Shown piece after piece: positions 20,892 through 32,936 of a DNA stretch of 64,000 nucleotides. This DNA is from Theristus sp. LFF4_11. Taxonomy: Eukaryota > Nematoda > Chromadorea > Monhysterida > Xyalidae. The position numbers were made by a program, and so were the translations under genes. Below the pieces are notes generated by a model. It saw nothing but the letters and a program-made list of their open reading frames with translations. It was not told where the DNA came from and made no database searches. Within the stretch, counting starts at the first letter, position 1. Each line of letters begins with the position of its first letter. The stretch spans positions 1 through 64,000 of the forward strand of contig JASANC010001351.1 of NCBI GenBank assembly GCA_030248135.1. Reading direction: 5' to 3'.

Positions 20892-23800
20892 TCACAGGAT
20901 GCTTTGTAGGCGGCCGCCTGCCGCCCGAGTGCCACCAGTGCCGCTGTTCGCCTTCGACCGTAGCACGTCGTGCAAGGCTCGCTGGAAGTCGCGACGACAC
21001 ACCTCGACCGGCCAGTGCTCATTGGTCTCGTCGACGTTGTCTCCAGTTGTATGCCCCTGACAACAGTGCTTGTTGTTTTCGAGAGCGACCGTTTGTCCAT
21101 CGGCGGCGCTCGCACTGCGCTCGACGTATCGCTCGATGGCGCACGTGACTGCGCCTGCAGCGAGCGCGTAATAATCGGCGCCCGTCAATTCGGTGGTCGG
21201 CGGGCACTGGTCGAGCTGCGGTGTTGCACAACGCGAATTTGAAGAATCGCAACCGTAGAACACTTGTAAACTGCAGTCCACAATCCGTCTGGCTGCGAAT
21301 GCACGCATCGACTGCACGTGTGTGCAACCAACCAATAAGCTAGCAGTTGTATATACATGTATTAGCCAGATACTGTATTTGTGTATCATGTATTTGGTGC
21401 GCACTTGTGATGCATGCGCGGTCTGTGCAGGCACCTGCTGCGAACGCGGAGGCGGAGTCAAACCCCTGCAAATGCACACCAACCAATCAGCTATTTGTAT
21501 TTGTATATGATATGATACACAAATGGACTGTATAGAATTTTCAAATTAGTTAAGTTAAAATGCCAGTTCACAAACTAGCTCGTTCAGGTCAACGTCGGAG
21601 GCTAACGGTATTTTCCTGGTGACTGCACGTAACACCGACAAGCGGGCGTCTCTCGTTGGTGCGACGCCGACGTAGACGACACGATCAAATCTGCAGAATT
21701 GAAAGAACCACTTTCACGCCTAAATAACAAAGCCGCGCATGCTAAATTCTAAAAAAACATACACTCACGCTTTTATAAAAACGACTTGGTCTCTATAGTC
21801 TACAATTGTACATGGACTTGATTGGTACAATGATAAAAGATGAATAAGAATAACCTTCCTAAAAACATTCGTCAGGAACGGCGAAATAACAAGTCAAAAT
21901 GACTTTCAAACTTCAATTCAAAACGATTGAGTTGAAAAACAAGAATAAACAAAACACGGGAAAAACGCGTTTTTTCCACGTTTTTTTTTCAATTCGATAT
22001 TTCGGAAATTTACCATTGCAATCCCTATGCAAAACAAGACGGTTGTTAATCGCTCCGCACATTTTAGAGACACGCAATTACAAAAGCAGACGCAGTGAGC
22101 TGGTAGCCAGTGAGCTGGTAGCTGGTTAAAAAAATCAGTCCGGTTTCAGGCAGAAAAAAGCCGAAAAAACCTCCACCTTCCCGGCCGCAGCAGTGACGGA
22201 TCGAGCAAATCCGGCCGATTGGTGGCGCCGATGACGAAGAGGTCGTGGTTCGATTGAAGACCATCCAATTCGGAGAGCAGTTGCGAGACGACGCTGCAGA
22301 GAAATTGCGAACGAACAAAACACTTCGTTCAAAAATACAAAAGTACCTAACTGAATCTAAATCGCTCGCATCACCATCGTTCTAATAGTAACCCAAGATT
22401 GAGCCTTATGTGTTCAGCAGAATTGGAATGATAAGTTTACAGTTCGACTGTACAGTTTTTACAAATTAAAAAAAGCACGCCCTCTCAAAACGATTCTCGC
22501 CCGTTCGCACGGTCTCACCGATCCATGACGCCGCCGGAGTCGCCGGATCGGCCGCGGTTCGGCGCCAACGAGTCGAGTTCGTCGAAAAAGATCACGCTCG
22601 GCGTCGCGCTTCTCGCTCGCTCGAATACTGAAATGTTTTTTTGTATGATTGAATTTATTTCGAAATTTTGTGAAGTTTCGATTGAAGTCGCGCAATTTGT
22701 GAAAACGTTGTTTTGACGTCTCCTGTGAACACACTATTAAAACCCGGTTAATATCTGAAGGACAAACTATTAGCCTTATTGAACCAGTTGGATGGACGGA
22801 CAGGGAACTCAGTGAAACGTACTTGCTTGTCGTGTTTGTGCTTGCACAAGATTGTGCACTTGTGTTTCACTGACCAGTTAAAGCACATATGCTAATGAAA
22901 CAAGTGCATACGTCAAAGACGCGGATTTTAGCATGGCATGATACACACAATCAGGAATCGAACGACCAGTTCACCCAGAAAGAAAAACGGTCACAGAAAA
23001 CGCAAATTTGTAACAACAAAAACGAAAAAATGTCAACGCACCATCGCGCACGTTTTGCTCGCTCTGCCCGACGTACATGTTCAACAACTCAGGACCCTTG
23101 ACACTGAGAAACGTCAGTTGACACTCGGTGGCAACAGCTGAAAGCGAAACAGTGATTCAATTGGTAAAACAATACAGAAACGGTTGGTGTTGTGTGTTCA
23201 ATTCATTTGATTTGCCATGAATAACTTTTTTCCGCACAACCTTTTTCCTTGTATGATACATGTAAAAAACACACAGCAAATCGAGTGCATCAAGATTGAC
23301 GTGAATTGTTGCCAATTCCCAATTGTTTTTCCACGGGCAACGAGATCAGAGCCCGAAAGGGCAGATCAACGTCAACAACAAACAACGATCGCAAAGTTCG
23401 CAGTAAATACGTGACAGTTCGGCTGTCACCTTTTGCGAGCATCGTTTTACCGCAGCCCGGTGGGCCGTACAGAAGCACGCCCGAACGCTGCAGGCCCGTG
23501 GCGAACAGATCTGCGTGTTTTGCAAAAAGCGAACACATTGGCTCGAAATAGAGAAACGTATCCAGACGAAACAGTAATTGCATTGCTGTTTTGTGGCCAG
23601 GAAGTTCCAGGTGCAGACAGGAATTCCCTATTTTTTGTTTTTAAGGTTCAGATATTAAAAAATAAAGAAAAAATTTTGGATTCAATAAAAAAGTTGCTTC
23701 CGATTTGTGCCGGAAAAAACTCTAAAATGCACACTCATTGGGTGATTCCGCAATGTAGTAAAATCGGTCCACTACTATTTTCTGTATTTTATGCAAATTG

Positions 23801-26800
23801 GCTGGTCTGGTGACCACGTGATGACTCCACTTTCCAGAAATGACTGCGTGTCACCAAGTCCAGTACTTGACGGAAATTGCCAGCCTGGAAGTCTATGTTT
23901 CCGAAGACTGCAACTATTTTGGCTAATATCTATTTCCCTTAACCGTCGATGTTTGTTTAAGAAGCTTTTTTTAAAGTGCTTTTTTTGTATTTTTGGTGTT
24001 GTTGAACTGACATTTTCGTTCTTTTTTCTTCATTTTTTCCTCTGTCACTTCAATCGTCAACTAACTGCAACTTCGACTATTTTGAATGTCTCAAGGATAA
24101 AAAAAAATTTGACGGTTCTTTTATGCAATCGGTGAATCACTCAACGCATCCTTTTATGTGTTTTTTTAATGAACCGTGAGCAAGTTTTGAATGGTGGTGG
24201 TCGCATTTAATCACCTGTTGTTCTGTTGTGATAAACTGGTATGACCCATGTGAATAAAAAACGTTGGCATGTAAATGCGCGTTAATGGCCGTCACCAAAA
24301 CACGACGCGCTTCCCTTTCATTACTGAGAAAACGTCACTGCATCTGTTTGCCTTTTATAAGTCGCTTCTAATTCAAAGTGCACCACCTCACATCAGTTCA
24401 GTGGCAACAATGTTCTCTGAATACGTAAATGCATGTACACGGCTGCTAAAAGTCTAATAAAAAAGAGGGCGTGGCGTGTTTACTTTCACTGTGTTTGTTC
24501 TTTTGTTCATTGGCAGCTAATTCAGTAATTCGCATCGCAATGCCACATTTTCGATCATTACCACAGCTGAGAAACTGAGTCAGTCTTCTGGTGGTTCGCT
24601 CTTCGACAGCATGAAATTGACAGTCGTTTGCGCTTGCTTTTTGTTGGTAAGTTCTGTCATTCGGCACATGCAGGCAGGTGTTTCAAAACAACACAACACA
24701 CGTTTCAAACGAAAACTCGAAGTTTTGTTTGTCGCAGACTGTGTTCGCACAAGGAGCCGAGGCGAAGGCCGCGAAATGGCGCAGTGTCGCCGCATCCAGC
24801 TCCAATGGAAAAAAGGTCACCGCCGAATCGTGCATGCAAACACTGAAGGACATGTTCGACTGTTCGGCGAGCGTCGTCGAAGACGTCGGCACATGCATCG
24901 ACGACGCGTAAGTCGTGAGTTCAGGACACACAGTGCGCTGCATGTCAGTGGCGTAGTGGTGCGAGGCGTTTGTTGGGTTCTTTTGTAAAGGTTAGCTAAT
25001 CAAGCTTGATCAGATTTGATCAAGGTGGTTTGAGCGCGCGGGCATCTCAGCCTCTGCACAAACGAGACAAATGCAATGATGGTCGCTTCACTGGTACTCA
25101 GAGAATATTGATGATTACTTCACATGCAATAATACACATTGTTAGGTGCGAAGGGGAAAGTCAGTTCCCACTGATATCCGCGAAAAATCGCACGTGCATC
25201 GCTGAAACAATGGGCGATTCGTGCGATAACACTGGTCGAGCGGGCGACTTCGTCGCGGGACTGCTCGACGTATTCCGCGAACCGCTGTGCGCCATATGTT
25301 TTTAGAATTTTACAACTACACGAATGTTTTTTTGTTCTTCCGAATACTTTCTGAAATTTCCTACTTTGTGTTACTTTTTATTCGCACAGGTGTATCAATG
25401 CACTGCTTGGTGATGCAGATTGCATGGGTGACTTGGGCAACATCGAAACTGCCTGCAAGCAAGAGGAAAAGGCGTGAGTTGATTTTTTGGCAACGAAAAA
25501 CTGTGGTCCTCAACTCAGTCCAGCAAACTTTCATGAACTTCTTGTGCTGTTTGTGCATCGCTCAGCGGGATTCGGAATCCCATTGCAGTTTGTTTCTTTT
25601 TATGGTCGAACTCCAAATTATAGGCAATCAGCTGATCGGCTGATGATCACTTTATGCGCACGTTTTCTATGCAGGCATTGCTGTGGGGGCGGAGTCTGTA
25701 CTGCGCAGAAAGCATGCATCACGTGATCGCCAACCATTCAGCCGATTGTCTACCATTTAGAGTTCGACTGTAGCTGTGTTTATTATCGAAGCGTCACAGA
25801 GAGTGAATGCTATCCAAATAACTAAACTACAGTCTATGTATACAACATCTAACGCGCAACTATGCAAACAAAACCACACCCGCAGCATGGACACCATGGA
25901 CGACGCGTGCGATCAACTGTCGGCGTCCGACGTCGCCGAATCGGCACTGCCACGCATCATGAAGTGTCTGAGCAGTATGGCGAAATCGATGAACAACTGT
26001 CTGCCGACGGAGATGGCCGCCAACTTCAATGACGTCGAGGACGCGTTCAAGATGCCAAGCAAGGTCAACATGAGAGCGCTGGTGAAACTGGCGAAACGTC
26101 ACTCCATGGCACGTCACCATCGTCGTTACCGGTCGCGTCGTCGCGGCACGGTGCGATTCGAACACTGACGTTCGTTCATCGAAGTTGAATTGGACAAGTT
26201 TGGCGCGCAATTCGAGAATGGAATTGAATGATGCAACTGGATGGTAACGTCAGTATTGCACAGCCGGTGCATCTTGTCTTCGCTCATTGCAAAATCATAA
26301 TTAATTGATGATTCACAACGCATTCAGCGAACCTTTGTGTTGTTTTTCTTTGTTGTTTTTTTAATTAGAGTGATGTTTCTTCGTTCTGTTCAAACAGTAG
26401 TTTCAAAGCATATCAGAATCGAATCTAAAAAGCCGCAATTATGAAATTCGCTTGCCGCCACAATTTCTGCTAGCTCTGCTGTACCGATTTTGACAGAATT
26501 TTAAACGTAGCTGAACCACCGTGTAACTTACGATCTGTGTGTGAGCTTTTAAAAAAATCGGTTTTTAAAAATCCATCTGTCCTTGGAACTGCCTGGTTGG
26601 GGATCGGTGATAATTTTCTTGTGTGAGAACTGTTATCAACTTGGAAAAAAGCAAAAAGCAAACCACGATGTTTCATGGTGAACTGTATTGTGTCGACGAC
26701 TGCTTGCTTCGCCTGTTCCAAGCCACCAATGTCTTCCCATTGAACGTTCGGCACCTGCGTCAATAATAATGCGCTTGCAAATCGTACGAGTTTGAGTTCA

Positions 26801-29800
26801 GCTAACTCAAATCTAGCACAACATTCACTGCAAGCGGGTGCAATCAGTGGTTGTTTTTGGTTTTTTTTAGTTATTGGAGGTACGAACAGACGATTTGCGT
26901 TCAGAGAGTCGAATGCCCTTGCCATTATTTCAAAAAAGAGAATTCAAATGCCTGGCACAAATGAAACACGAACATGGCGCTGAAAAAAGTGCTCACCTGT
27001 GGCGCACCGATGCTTTTCGAGTAGCTCTTATGTTGTCGCTCAATTACTCTTTTCACGAGATCCATGCTGATTGGTTGATTTTCAACGGCAGCCAATCGGC
27101 GCATGTCCGTCGTGAAGTTCACCAAATCGGCCAGATTCATTCCCTTCAATTGAGATCAAAAATTTTCAACTGAACCAGCCCAGACAAAAAAGAGAGATAA
27201 TCATCATTAGCACCTACACCAAACCCTTGTACCGGTCTGTCACACGTCATTAAGACTGTTTGATTCGTCAAAGAACTGCAGCGGATGTGTCAGCAAAGAA
27301 AAATGAAAACAAGCGCACACGGATACACCAATAAAAAAGCACAATGCAAATGGTTGTGTTGTTGTTGTCACCCTCACCGTCGTCTGTGCACCAATGGTTC
27401 GAAACGACAAATCCATCACCTCATCAAAGGGAACATCTCCCAGCAACGTTTGACAGAGTTCTGCCCGGTCGATAGCTTGCAGTGGCTGAAAAACAAACGG
27501 ATACTGGCTAGATGCATGAGAATATAGTCAATCAACTATTCAAATCGAACTGTAAGTCGTTAACAACTCCCCTGCACAGACGTGGCATTCACATGTGCGA
27601 ATAGAACAGAACAATACATGGTCAGCTGATTAGCTGCTCTGGAAATGGGCTCAGTGATTGGTCACACCGTACAGCCAATTAGCATGTCAAATTCAAATAC
27701 CAAAACAAACGAACCGTTTTAGCATTTGACTGCACGCTTTTCCCGCACCCCACCTACCCATTCATACGGGGTATATTCAAATTTACTGCAGAGTGCAGCA
27801 CAAAATCGGAGAATTTGCTCACTGAAACCTATTTAACTGCCACGTGCCGTTAACAGAGACGGATGCCTCAAAATTCACCACAACTAAAACGTGACCAATC
27901 AACGCGCCGACTACAATAACAGAACCAAATACAACCATCTGAACGCAACATTGTTCTCACCTGAATGCAAACATCGACCAAGATCAGATTGCACAAATTG
28001 ACCGGCAGGTGTGCATATCGCGTGTTGTCAGCAACGGTCAATATCGGCACCACCGGGTGCGAAGCGCTCTGTGTGGACGCTGATGCGGCGCTACTGACGG
28101 TGCACTGGTGTTTGCTGATGCACTCGATCAACGCATTCACCACGCGACTGTCTACCGAAGAACGACACAACCGAACGTGAATGGAGATGCTTGCTGAACG
28201 GTGAACCCACCACACCACCCGAATATACACAGTCCATCAAGATTATTATGTGCAACATGACGTCATGACCAACCAATCAGCGCTGAGATTTGCATTATAT
28301 TAGCGAGATAGACTGTACAGTCGAACTCAGGATTACAGGCAATCAGCTGATTGCCTGATGATGTATCACAATCAGCAATCACATGATGCATAGTTTCTGT
28401 GCAGACACTGTTGCGAAAGTGTGAGAAGCCCGTCTGCACAAAAAGCATGCGACCACCAACCAATCAGCTGATTGTTCATAATTTAGTCTTCGTTCGTCTG
28501 GAGCATAGGCTTACTTTGGAGTGTCATTCTTTGCATACTAAGTGCTGTAAATTCAAAAACAGGAAACAAAAGATTATCTGAAAACATTTATCAAAAAACA
28601 TCTCTGCCGCTTGCCAGTGGCGTACCATTGTGTCCGGTGTTCGCATCCGTGACGAGCACGTCAACGTTGCGCAGCACCAGCAAACACGGCGCACATTTCG
28701 CCGCTGAAATCGTTCTGTCAGTCAATACTGTTTTTTTGTTGCAAATCCGTTGGTCGTTTCACACCTCCATTTTTTATTTTACCTTCAATTTTAGAAGATC
28801 ACGCCGTCAGCAGCAGTTGATCTTTGATAATGCCCCTCCCCAAAACCAATCAGCGAACCATTGTGAAACGCATTGCGCAATTTCGCCTCGACCGTGCCGG
28901 ACGCTGTCTCCGACCAGAGTTCATAGCAGTTGACGGTGACGCGATGCATCGCGAGTTGCGCCGCTGCCAGCTCGCTGACGAACGTCTTTCCGGAGCCAGC
29001 GGTGACGCCGCCCGTCGAGCGAACGAGCGCACAGAAAGATGAGGACGGTGGTGGTGACGCTGAGTTGCGCCTGAAACGACGCCTCACCAGAGATGCAAGA
29101 TGGAAAAAACGGAAAAATAACTTTTTCGGACAAAACCGGTTTTTTCTACGATGCCTACGGTGTGGTTTTCTGGTATCCGTGGTTTCTAACGCGGCGCACG
29201 TTTGCACGTAAGGGGCATTCTTGAAGCAGTATTTAGTGACCGCGTAGCTATCTTTTAACACAGCTGTGCGTCACCAAATACTGCTTCATAAATGCCGCTT
29301 TACGGTCATTCGACGGAACCGGCCTTCACCGTTGCAAGCTCATTTGCTGTATCATTGCCCTCTACCCTTTAAATGTCACGCCAAAGCCTTGAGCCAAACT
29401 CGAGAACAAACTGTTTTGTCCATTGTAGTTTTTTTGCAACACCCTGTACTGGGCAACAAACACCCGAACGCCACACAAACAGTCACAAAACCTGTGAATA
29501 TTGCGGCTAATGTGCAGCGCGCCGCGTATACCGTCTGCGAGTTGCTTGGCATACTTGTGAAAGACACTGTTCGCTTTTGCGACAGATCTTATCATCATGC
29601 GGCTTCGATTCGAAATCACGGTTCGCATTACAGGTGGGTAAATGCGTGGACAGAACGAATGAACGGAGCTGACCTGAAGACAGCAAAAGCAGAACTTGCG
29701 GGTTGTGAACCGAAGAGTGACTCGGTGAACAAACTTGTGAAGTTTCACTGTTTCTGAGAACTGTCTTTTTGCGGTTCTTCTCGAAACGCACCATGAACAA

Positions 29801-31631
29801 CGTCGAATAGTCTCGGTGCACGGCATGCCATTCGTCAATTTGTGACGAAACGTCATCCCCACGGTTGCTAATAATATCAGTAACCGGAAAAAAAAACATG
29901 TTTACACGGCATTTTTTTTCGTTTTCACTGGGAAAAAAATCGCATTTATCAACTTTCACTTGCCATAACCAACCTTCAAATAAACGATCACCGGTTGAAA
30001 AGAAGTGTCCTCATCGCATTTCGTCACGTGGAAAACATGCGAAACAGCGAGATACCTAAAGTGCAAGTACACCGCAATAATCCGCAAAATGAATTGTGGA
30101 CAAAATTCGCCGAAAAAACTGGTCAACTAAAAAACGGTAACTAACTCGAAATGATAGGCTGTCAGCTAGTTGGTGATAACGTGATGCATGCTTTCTGTGC
30201 AGGCAACGCACCCATCACGTGATCACCAAGCACCAACCAATCGGCTGATAGCCTGTGATTTAGATTTCGAGTGTATATTGATTATTGAGCAAAAGAAGTC
30301 GTAGAACAATCTGAGATTCAAAACCACGACCACAGTTTAGCCGTGCGTGTTCAGTACGGCAAAATTTGAATGTTGAAAGATTTTGAAAAATCAAAAGCGC
30401 CCAAGTAGCGGAAGTTCTGCCGATGCAATCACGGCACCGTGTTATCGCGAAGTATTCGTGCAACTCGTTCGCACAGTCCACGGCGTCTGCATTGTATGAT
30501 GCACATTTCACAACGGCCACTTTGATCACATTTGCTATCCGTGGTTCTCTTGTCGAATTCCCAGTGGCAAACAAACGCAACTGAAATTGTGACTTCAGCC
30601 AATTTATTTGCTAAAATTTCGCTGGACAGACAAAAGTCGAATTTTCGAAAAGGCAGCACATGAATGACAAAGGGATTCCGCTATAATTCAGCGTTAATTT
30701 ACGACAGAATGTACAGCGAACCAACACGTCAATTGTGCCTGAAAAAACTCACATTTTCAATCACATTTGAAGCGGCCGTTTCACATCCGAACATGTTGAA
30801 TGCGAACGACGTCGTGCAAAAAGTGCTGGTGCTCGACGTTTCTTCCTTCGCAAAACGGTCGCGGTCTGGCGCTGCACTGTTTTCAGTTTTCATGTCAGCC
30901 ATTGCCTTGCGTTTTCGTCGACAACCATCGCAGAAAATGTCGGCCACGACACACAGCGCCTGTATTCGACAGTATTTCGCAGCAGGCTCGTTGACAGCGC
31001 CGTGTGCAGCGTTCGAATGTCGACTGTGGCGCTGCGTCGTGCGTGCGACACGCGCAGACGGACAGCGACACAAAGCTGCTGCGTTGACGCCGTGGTGCGC
31101 CACAAAAACCGTGCTGAAGTGAGCAAAGTAACCTGGATGGTGGAAACGGCCACTGTGGCGCCGTCGCAGGGTTTCGATTCGCACGTTTATGCGTCCTTCA
31201 ACATGAGTGTGCCTCCGTACACACAGACGTATCTGTGCACATCACGGCAGGCCTCGTGTTATCGCACACCACCATCGATGGAAGACACGTGCCTTCAACA
31301 TACGTGTCAGTGCGAACTGCCCCACACTGCACCTGTGCACATCGTGCTTGCTCCTCAATTCGGCCGCACAGCGCGCACACAGCGGCCAGTCGTCATCGTG
31401 ATGCAGCACCGTCAAGCGAACATGGCAGCATTCGGCGTCGCTCGGCGACAGCAGCGCCAGCTGACGGTAACACCGGCGCAGAGTGTGTCGACTTCGCTCG
31501 TTTCGTGACACGATCGCCAGCGTGAAACGCACCAGTGACGCAGTGCGACAGTGCCGCTGCAGCAGTGGTGAGCCGCGCTTGTACGAGCTCAGTGACAAGC
31601 TCAGTCGTTTGCTGTGCATTCTGAGAGACAA
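20892..31631 (-). CDS. PEX6: Peroxisomal AAA+ ATPase PEX6, about 17 exons
   Basis: With PEX1, PEX6 forms the ATPase that pulls the receptor PEX5 out of the peroxisome membrane. Phase-consistent exons: 30580-30438, 29867-29749, 29059-28859, 28703-28626, 28151-27961, 27485-27378, 27143-26997, 26754-26664, 23510-23430, 23137-23042, 22627-22519, 22293-22177, 21690-21576, 21215-20892. An exon ending at 30753 and one inside 31242-31631 precede these, with uncertain limits. D1 has Walker [10 protein letters not shown] but a Walker B-like [11 protein letters not shown] without the Asp-Glu pair, as in the family. D2 has GPPGCGKT, the [13 protein letters not shown] pore segment, [10 protein letters not shown], the sensor/arginine-finger region [17 protein letters not shown], and the C-terminal [10 protein letters not shown]. 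The AFN motif and [15 protein letters not shown] belong to the N domain. The N-terminus looks shorter than in vertebrates. A 3.2 kb intron holds a complete gene on the other strand. Confidence 0.92.
21318..21531 (+). repeat. Palindromic MITE P, diverged long copy
   Basis: The arms are caaccaaccaataagctagc and, at the far side, ccaaccaatcagctatttg. The centre has gcatgcgcggtctgtgcagg and a ggcggagtc block. It lies between the last two PEX6 exons. Confidence 0.55.
24611..26168 (+). CDS. Secreted cysteine-rich protein nested in a PEX6 intron
   Basis: Five exons: 24611-24646, 24738-24907, 25161-25286, 25390-25473, 25886-26168. Phases agree throughout and total 699 bases, 232 residues plus stop. 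The signal peptide is [18 protein letters not shown]. The mature protein has eleven cysteines at fairly regular spacing (ESC, FDC, GTC, RTC, DSC, PLC, ADC, TAC, DAC, MKC, NNC) in helical-looking stretches, then a basic tail ([12 protein letters not shown]). The pattern recalls nematode secreted helical Cys domains of the DUF19/T20D4.11 kind, but I cannot confirm membership. It is transcribed opposite to PEX6, inside the intron 23511-26663. Its fourth intron carries a palindromic MITE. The donor of exon 3 (GTGCGC) and the acceptor of exon 3 are the weakest sites. Confidence 0.75.
25604..25771 (+). repeat. Palindromic MITE P, copy in the nested gene
   Basis: The left arm is ggtcgaactccaaattatag, then gcaatcagctgatcgg. 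The centre is cattgctgtgggggcggagt. The right arm is agaaagcatgcatcacgtga, ending tttagagttcgactgta. The arms pair over about 70 bases, so the RNA would form a long hairpin. It lies in intron 4 of the secreted-protein gene and in a PEX6 intron at once. Confidence 0.85.
28319..28499 (+). repeat. Palindromic MITE P, PEX6 intron copy
   Basis: It starts agtcgaactcaggattacag with gcaatcagctgattgcc. The right arm is aaaaagcatgcgaccaccaa, then ccaatcagctgattg. The far end has lost part of the terminal gagttcgact. It lies in the intron 28152-28625. Confidence 0.75.
30143..30272 (+). repeat. Palindromic MITE P, short copy in PEX6
   Basis: Arms actcgaaatgataggctgtc and gatagcctgtgatttagatt with atttcgagt at the end. 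The centre is shortened (gcatgctttctgtgcaggca then cacgtgatcacc). It lies in the PEX6 intron 29868-30437. Confidence 0.75.
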
Positions 31632-32256
31632 CGATTATTCAACATGCTCCAAATAGCACTTTCAGTGCGTTTGCAGTGTTTTTTCTTGACGAATTCTCTC
31701 CAAAGTGAACTAATCGTGCTGAATGCGTGGATGGACGAAAACTGACTGCCTCATGATTGAAATGCGGGAAAAACACCGTTTTTCTTTCACAAGAACCCCC
31801 AAAAACACCACAGTGTTTAAAAAGTCAACGATTCTCAACAATTGCAACGTACAAGATAATGTAGACACTGGGAGAAACATGATCTCACCACTGTGATCAA
31901 ATCAATATGCCCACAGAATCCATTAGAAGTTTCTGAGGATTTATTTTTAATCAGAAATACTTGAATACAGAAATACCCGTCTTGACTCGATCAAGAAACA
32001 AGGTGACTGTAACAAAAAAATCAACGCAAAAATTCCACAGCTATATATACGTGTATTCAAGGTTCCACAAAACAGTCAATGGGAAAAAAGCAAGGAAACA
32101 CAAAAAGACTAGAAAACAACTTCGTCTGTACAACATCATAATATAGGTGGGTGAACTGTAATTTCGCATTCGCAAATGAATCATTGCTACAAAAGAAACA
32201 ATACAAAATCAAAATTTAACCAAAAAACACCAATTCCAAGCACAACGGTTCGTTTG
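31632..32256. other. Spacer between PEX6 and the membrane-protein gene
   Basis: About 0.6 kb, A/T-rich, with no frame I can support. It may hold the PEX6 promoter or further 5' exons of PEX6, since the N-terminal start is uncertain. Confidence 0.35.
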
Positions 32257-32936
32257 CTATTTCGACGCATTTGTGCTGGAGAGCTCTTCCTGTCGACGAG
32301 ACTCGCGGATTTTTTTGAAACCAGCGACCAGCGGCCAGTCGAGGTCACGTCCACCGGGCACCAATGTTTCGTTTCTCTTCACCACCCACCACGCAAAGTG
32401 AATGCCTGCAAAACGCTCAGCAACAAATCAAAGGAAACCCCTAAAGACATGGCAAATGTGGACTGGCCCCGAACGCTGGTGTGACGCGAACTGCGTGCCC
32501 ACCCCACCGGTTTGAGGAAAACTGCACAGCTGTCTGTAAAAAATGACTGAGGTGCACACCACGCAAAGCGGTGCCGAGAGCTTCATGCCGTAGAAAAAAT
32601 TGCCCTGCATGGGTTTGGTGTGAACGTACGCAAGCAGAAGCCACACAGCCAATGAAATCAAACGGTCGCGTTGCGTTTGAAAATCTGGGAGCGGCAGCAC
32701 AGCTGGTGATTGGTTGGATTTTACAGATTTCTCTGTATACAGATACAGAACTCGCATGCAACAATCTCCCCGTGCAACTATGCGTTCTGACAGTTCATTT
32801 GTGACAAAAAGTAGAGAGAAAGACGACAGATATGCGCGAACACGAACTCACCGACGACGAGACCGGTGCACATCCAGAACTGCTTGCGCGTGTGCTCGTT
32901 CACGAACAAACGATACCAGATCTGCTTCAAGACCAT
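32257..32936 (-). CDS. Small multi-pass membrane protein, unrecognised
   Basis: Three exons: 32936-32852, 32684-32508, 32405-32257. Phases agree (1 and 1) and the model ends at TAG, about 136 residues. Exon 1 is MVLKQIWYRLFVNEHTRKQF followed by WMCTGLVV. Exon 2 holds two hydrophobic spans (LISLAVWLLLAYVH and APLCVVCTSVIFY). Exon 3 reads IHFAWWVVKRNETLVPGGRD and ends in a charged tail (KKIRESRRQEELSS). The frame is open upstream of the ATG back to a tctcag acceptor near 32975, so the start may lie further 5'. The end of exon 2 (GTGGGG donor) is the least certain site. I do not recognise the family. It sits between SLC12 and PEX6 on the same strand. Confidence 0.6.
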
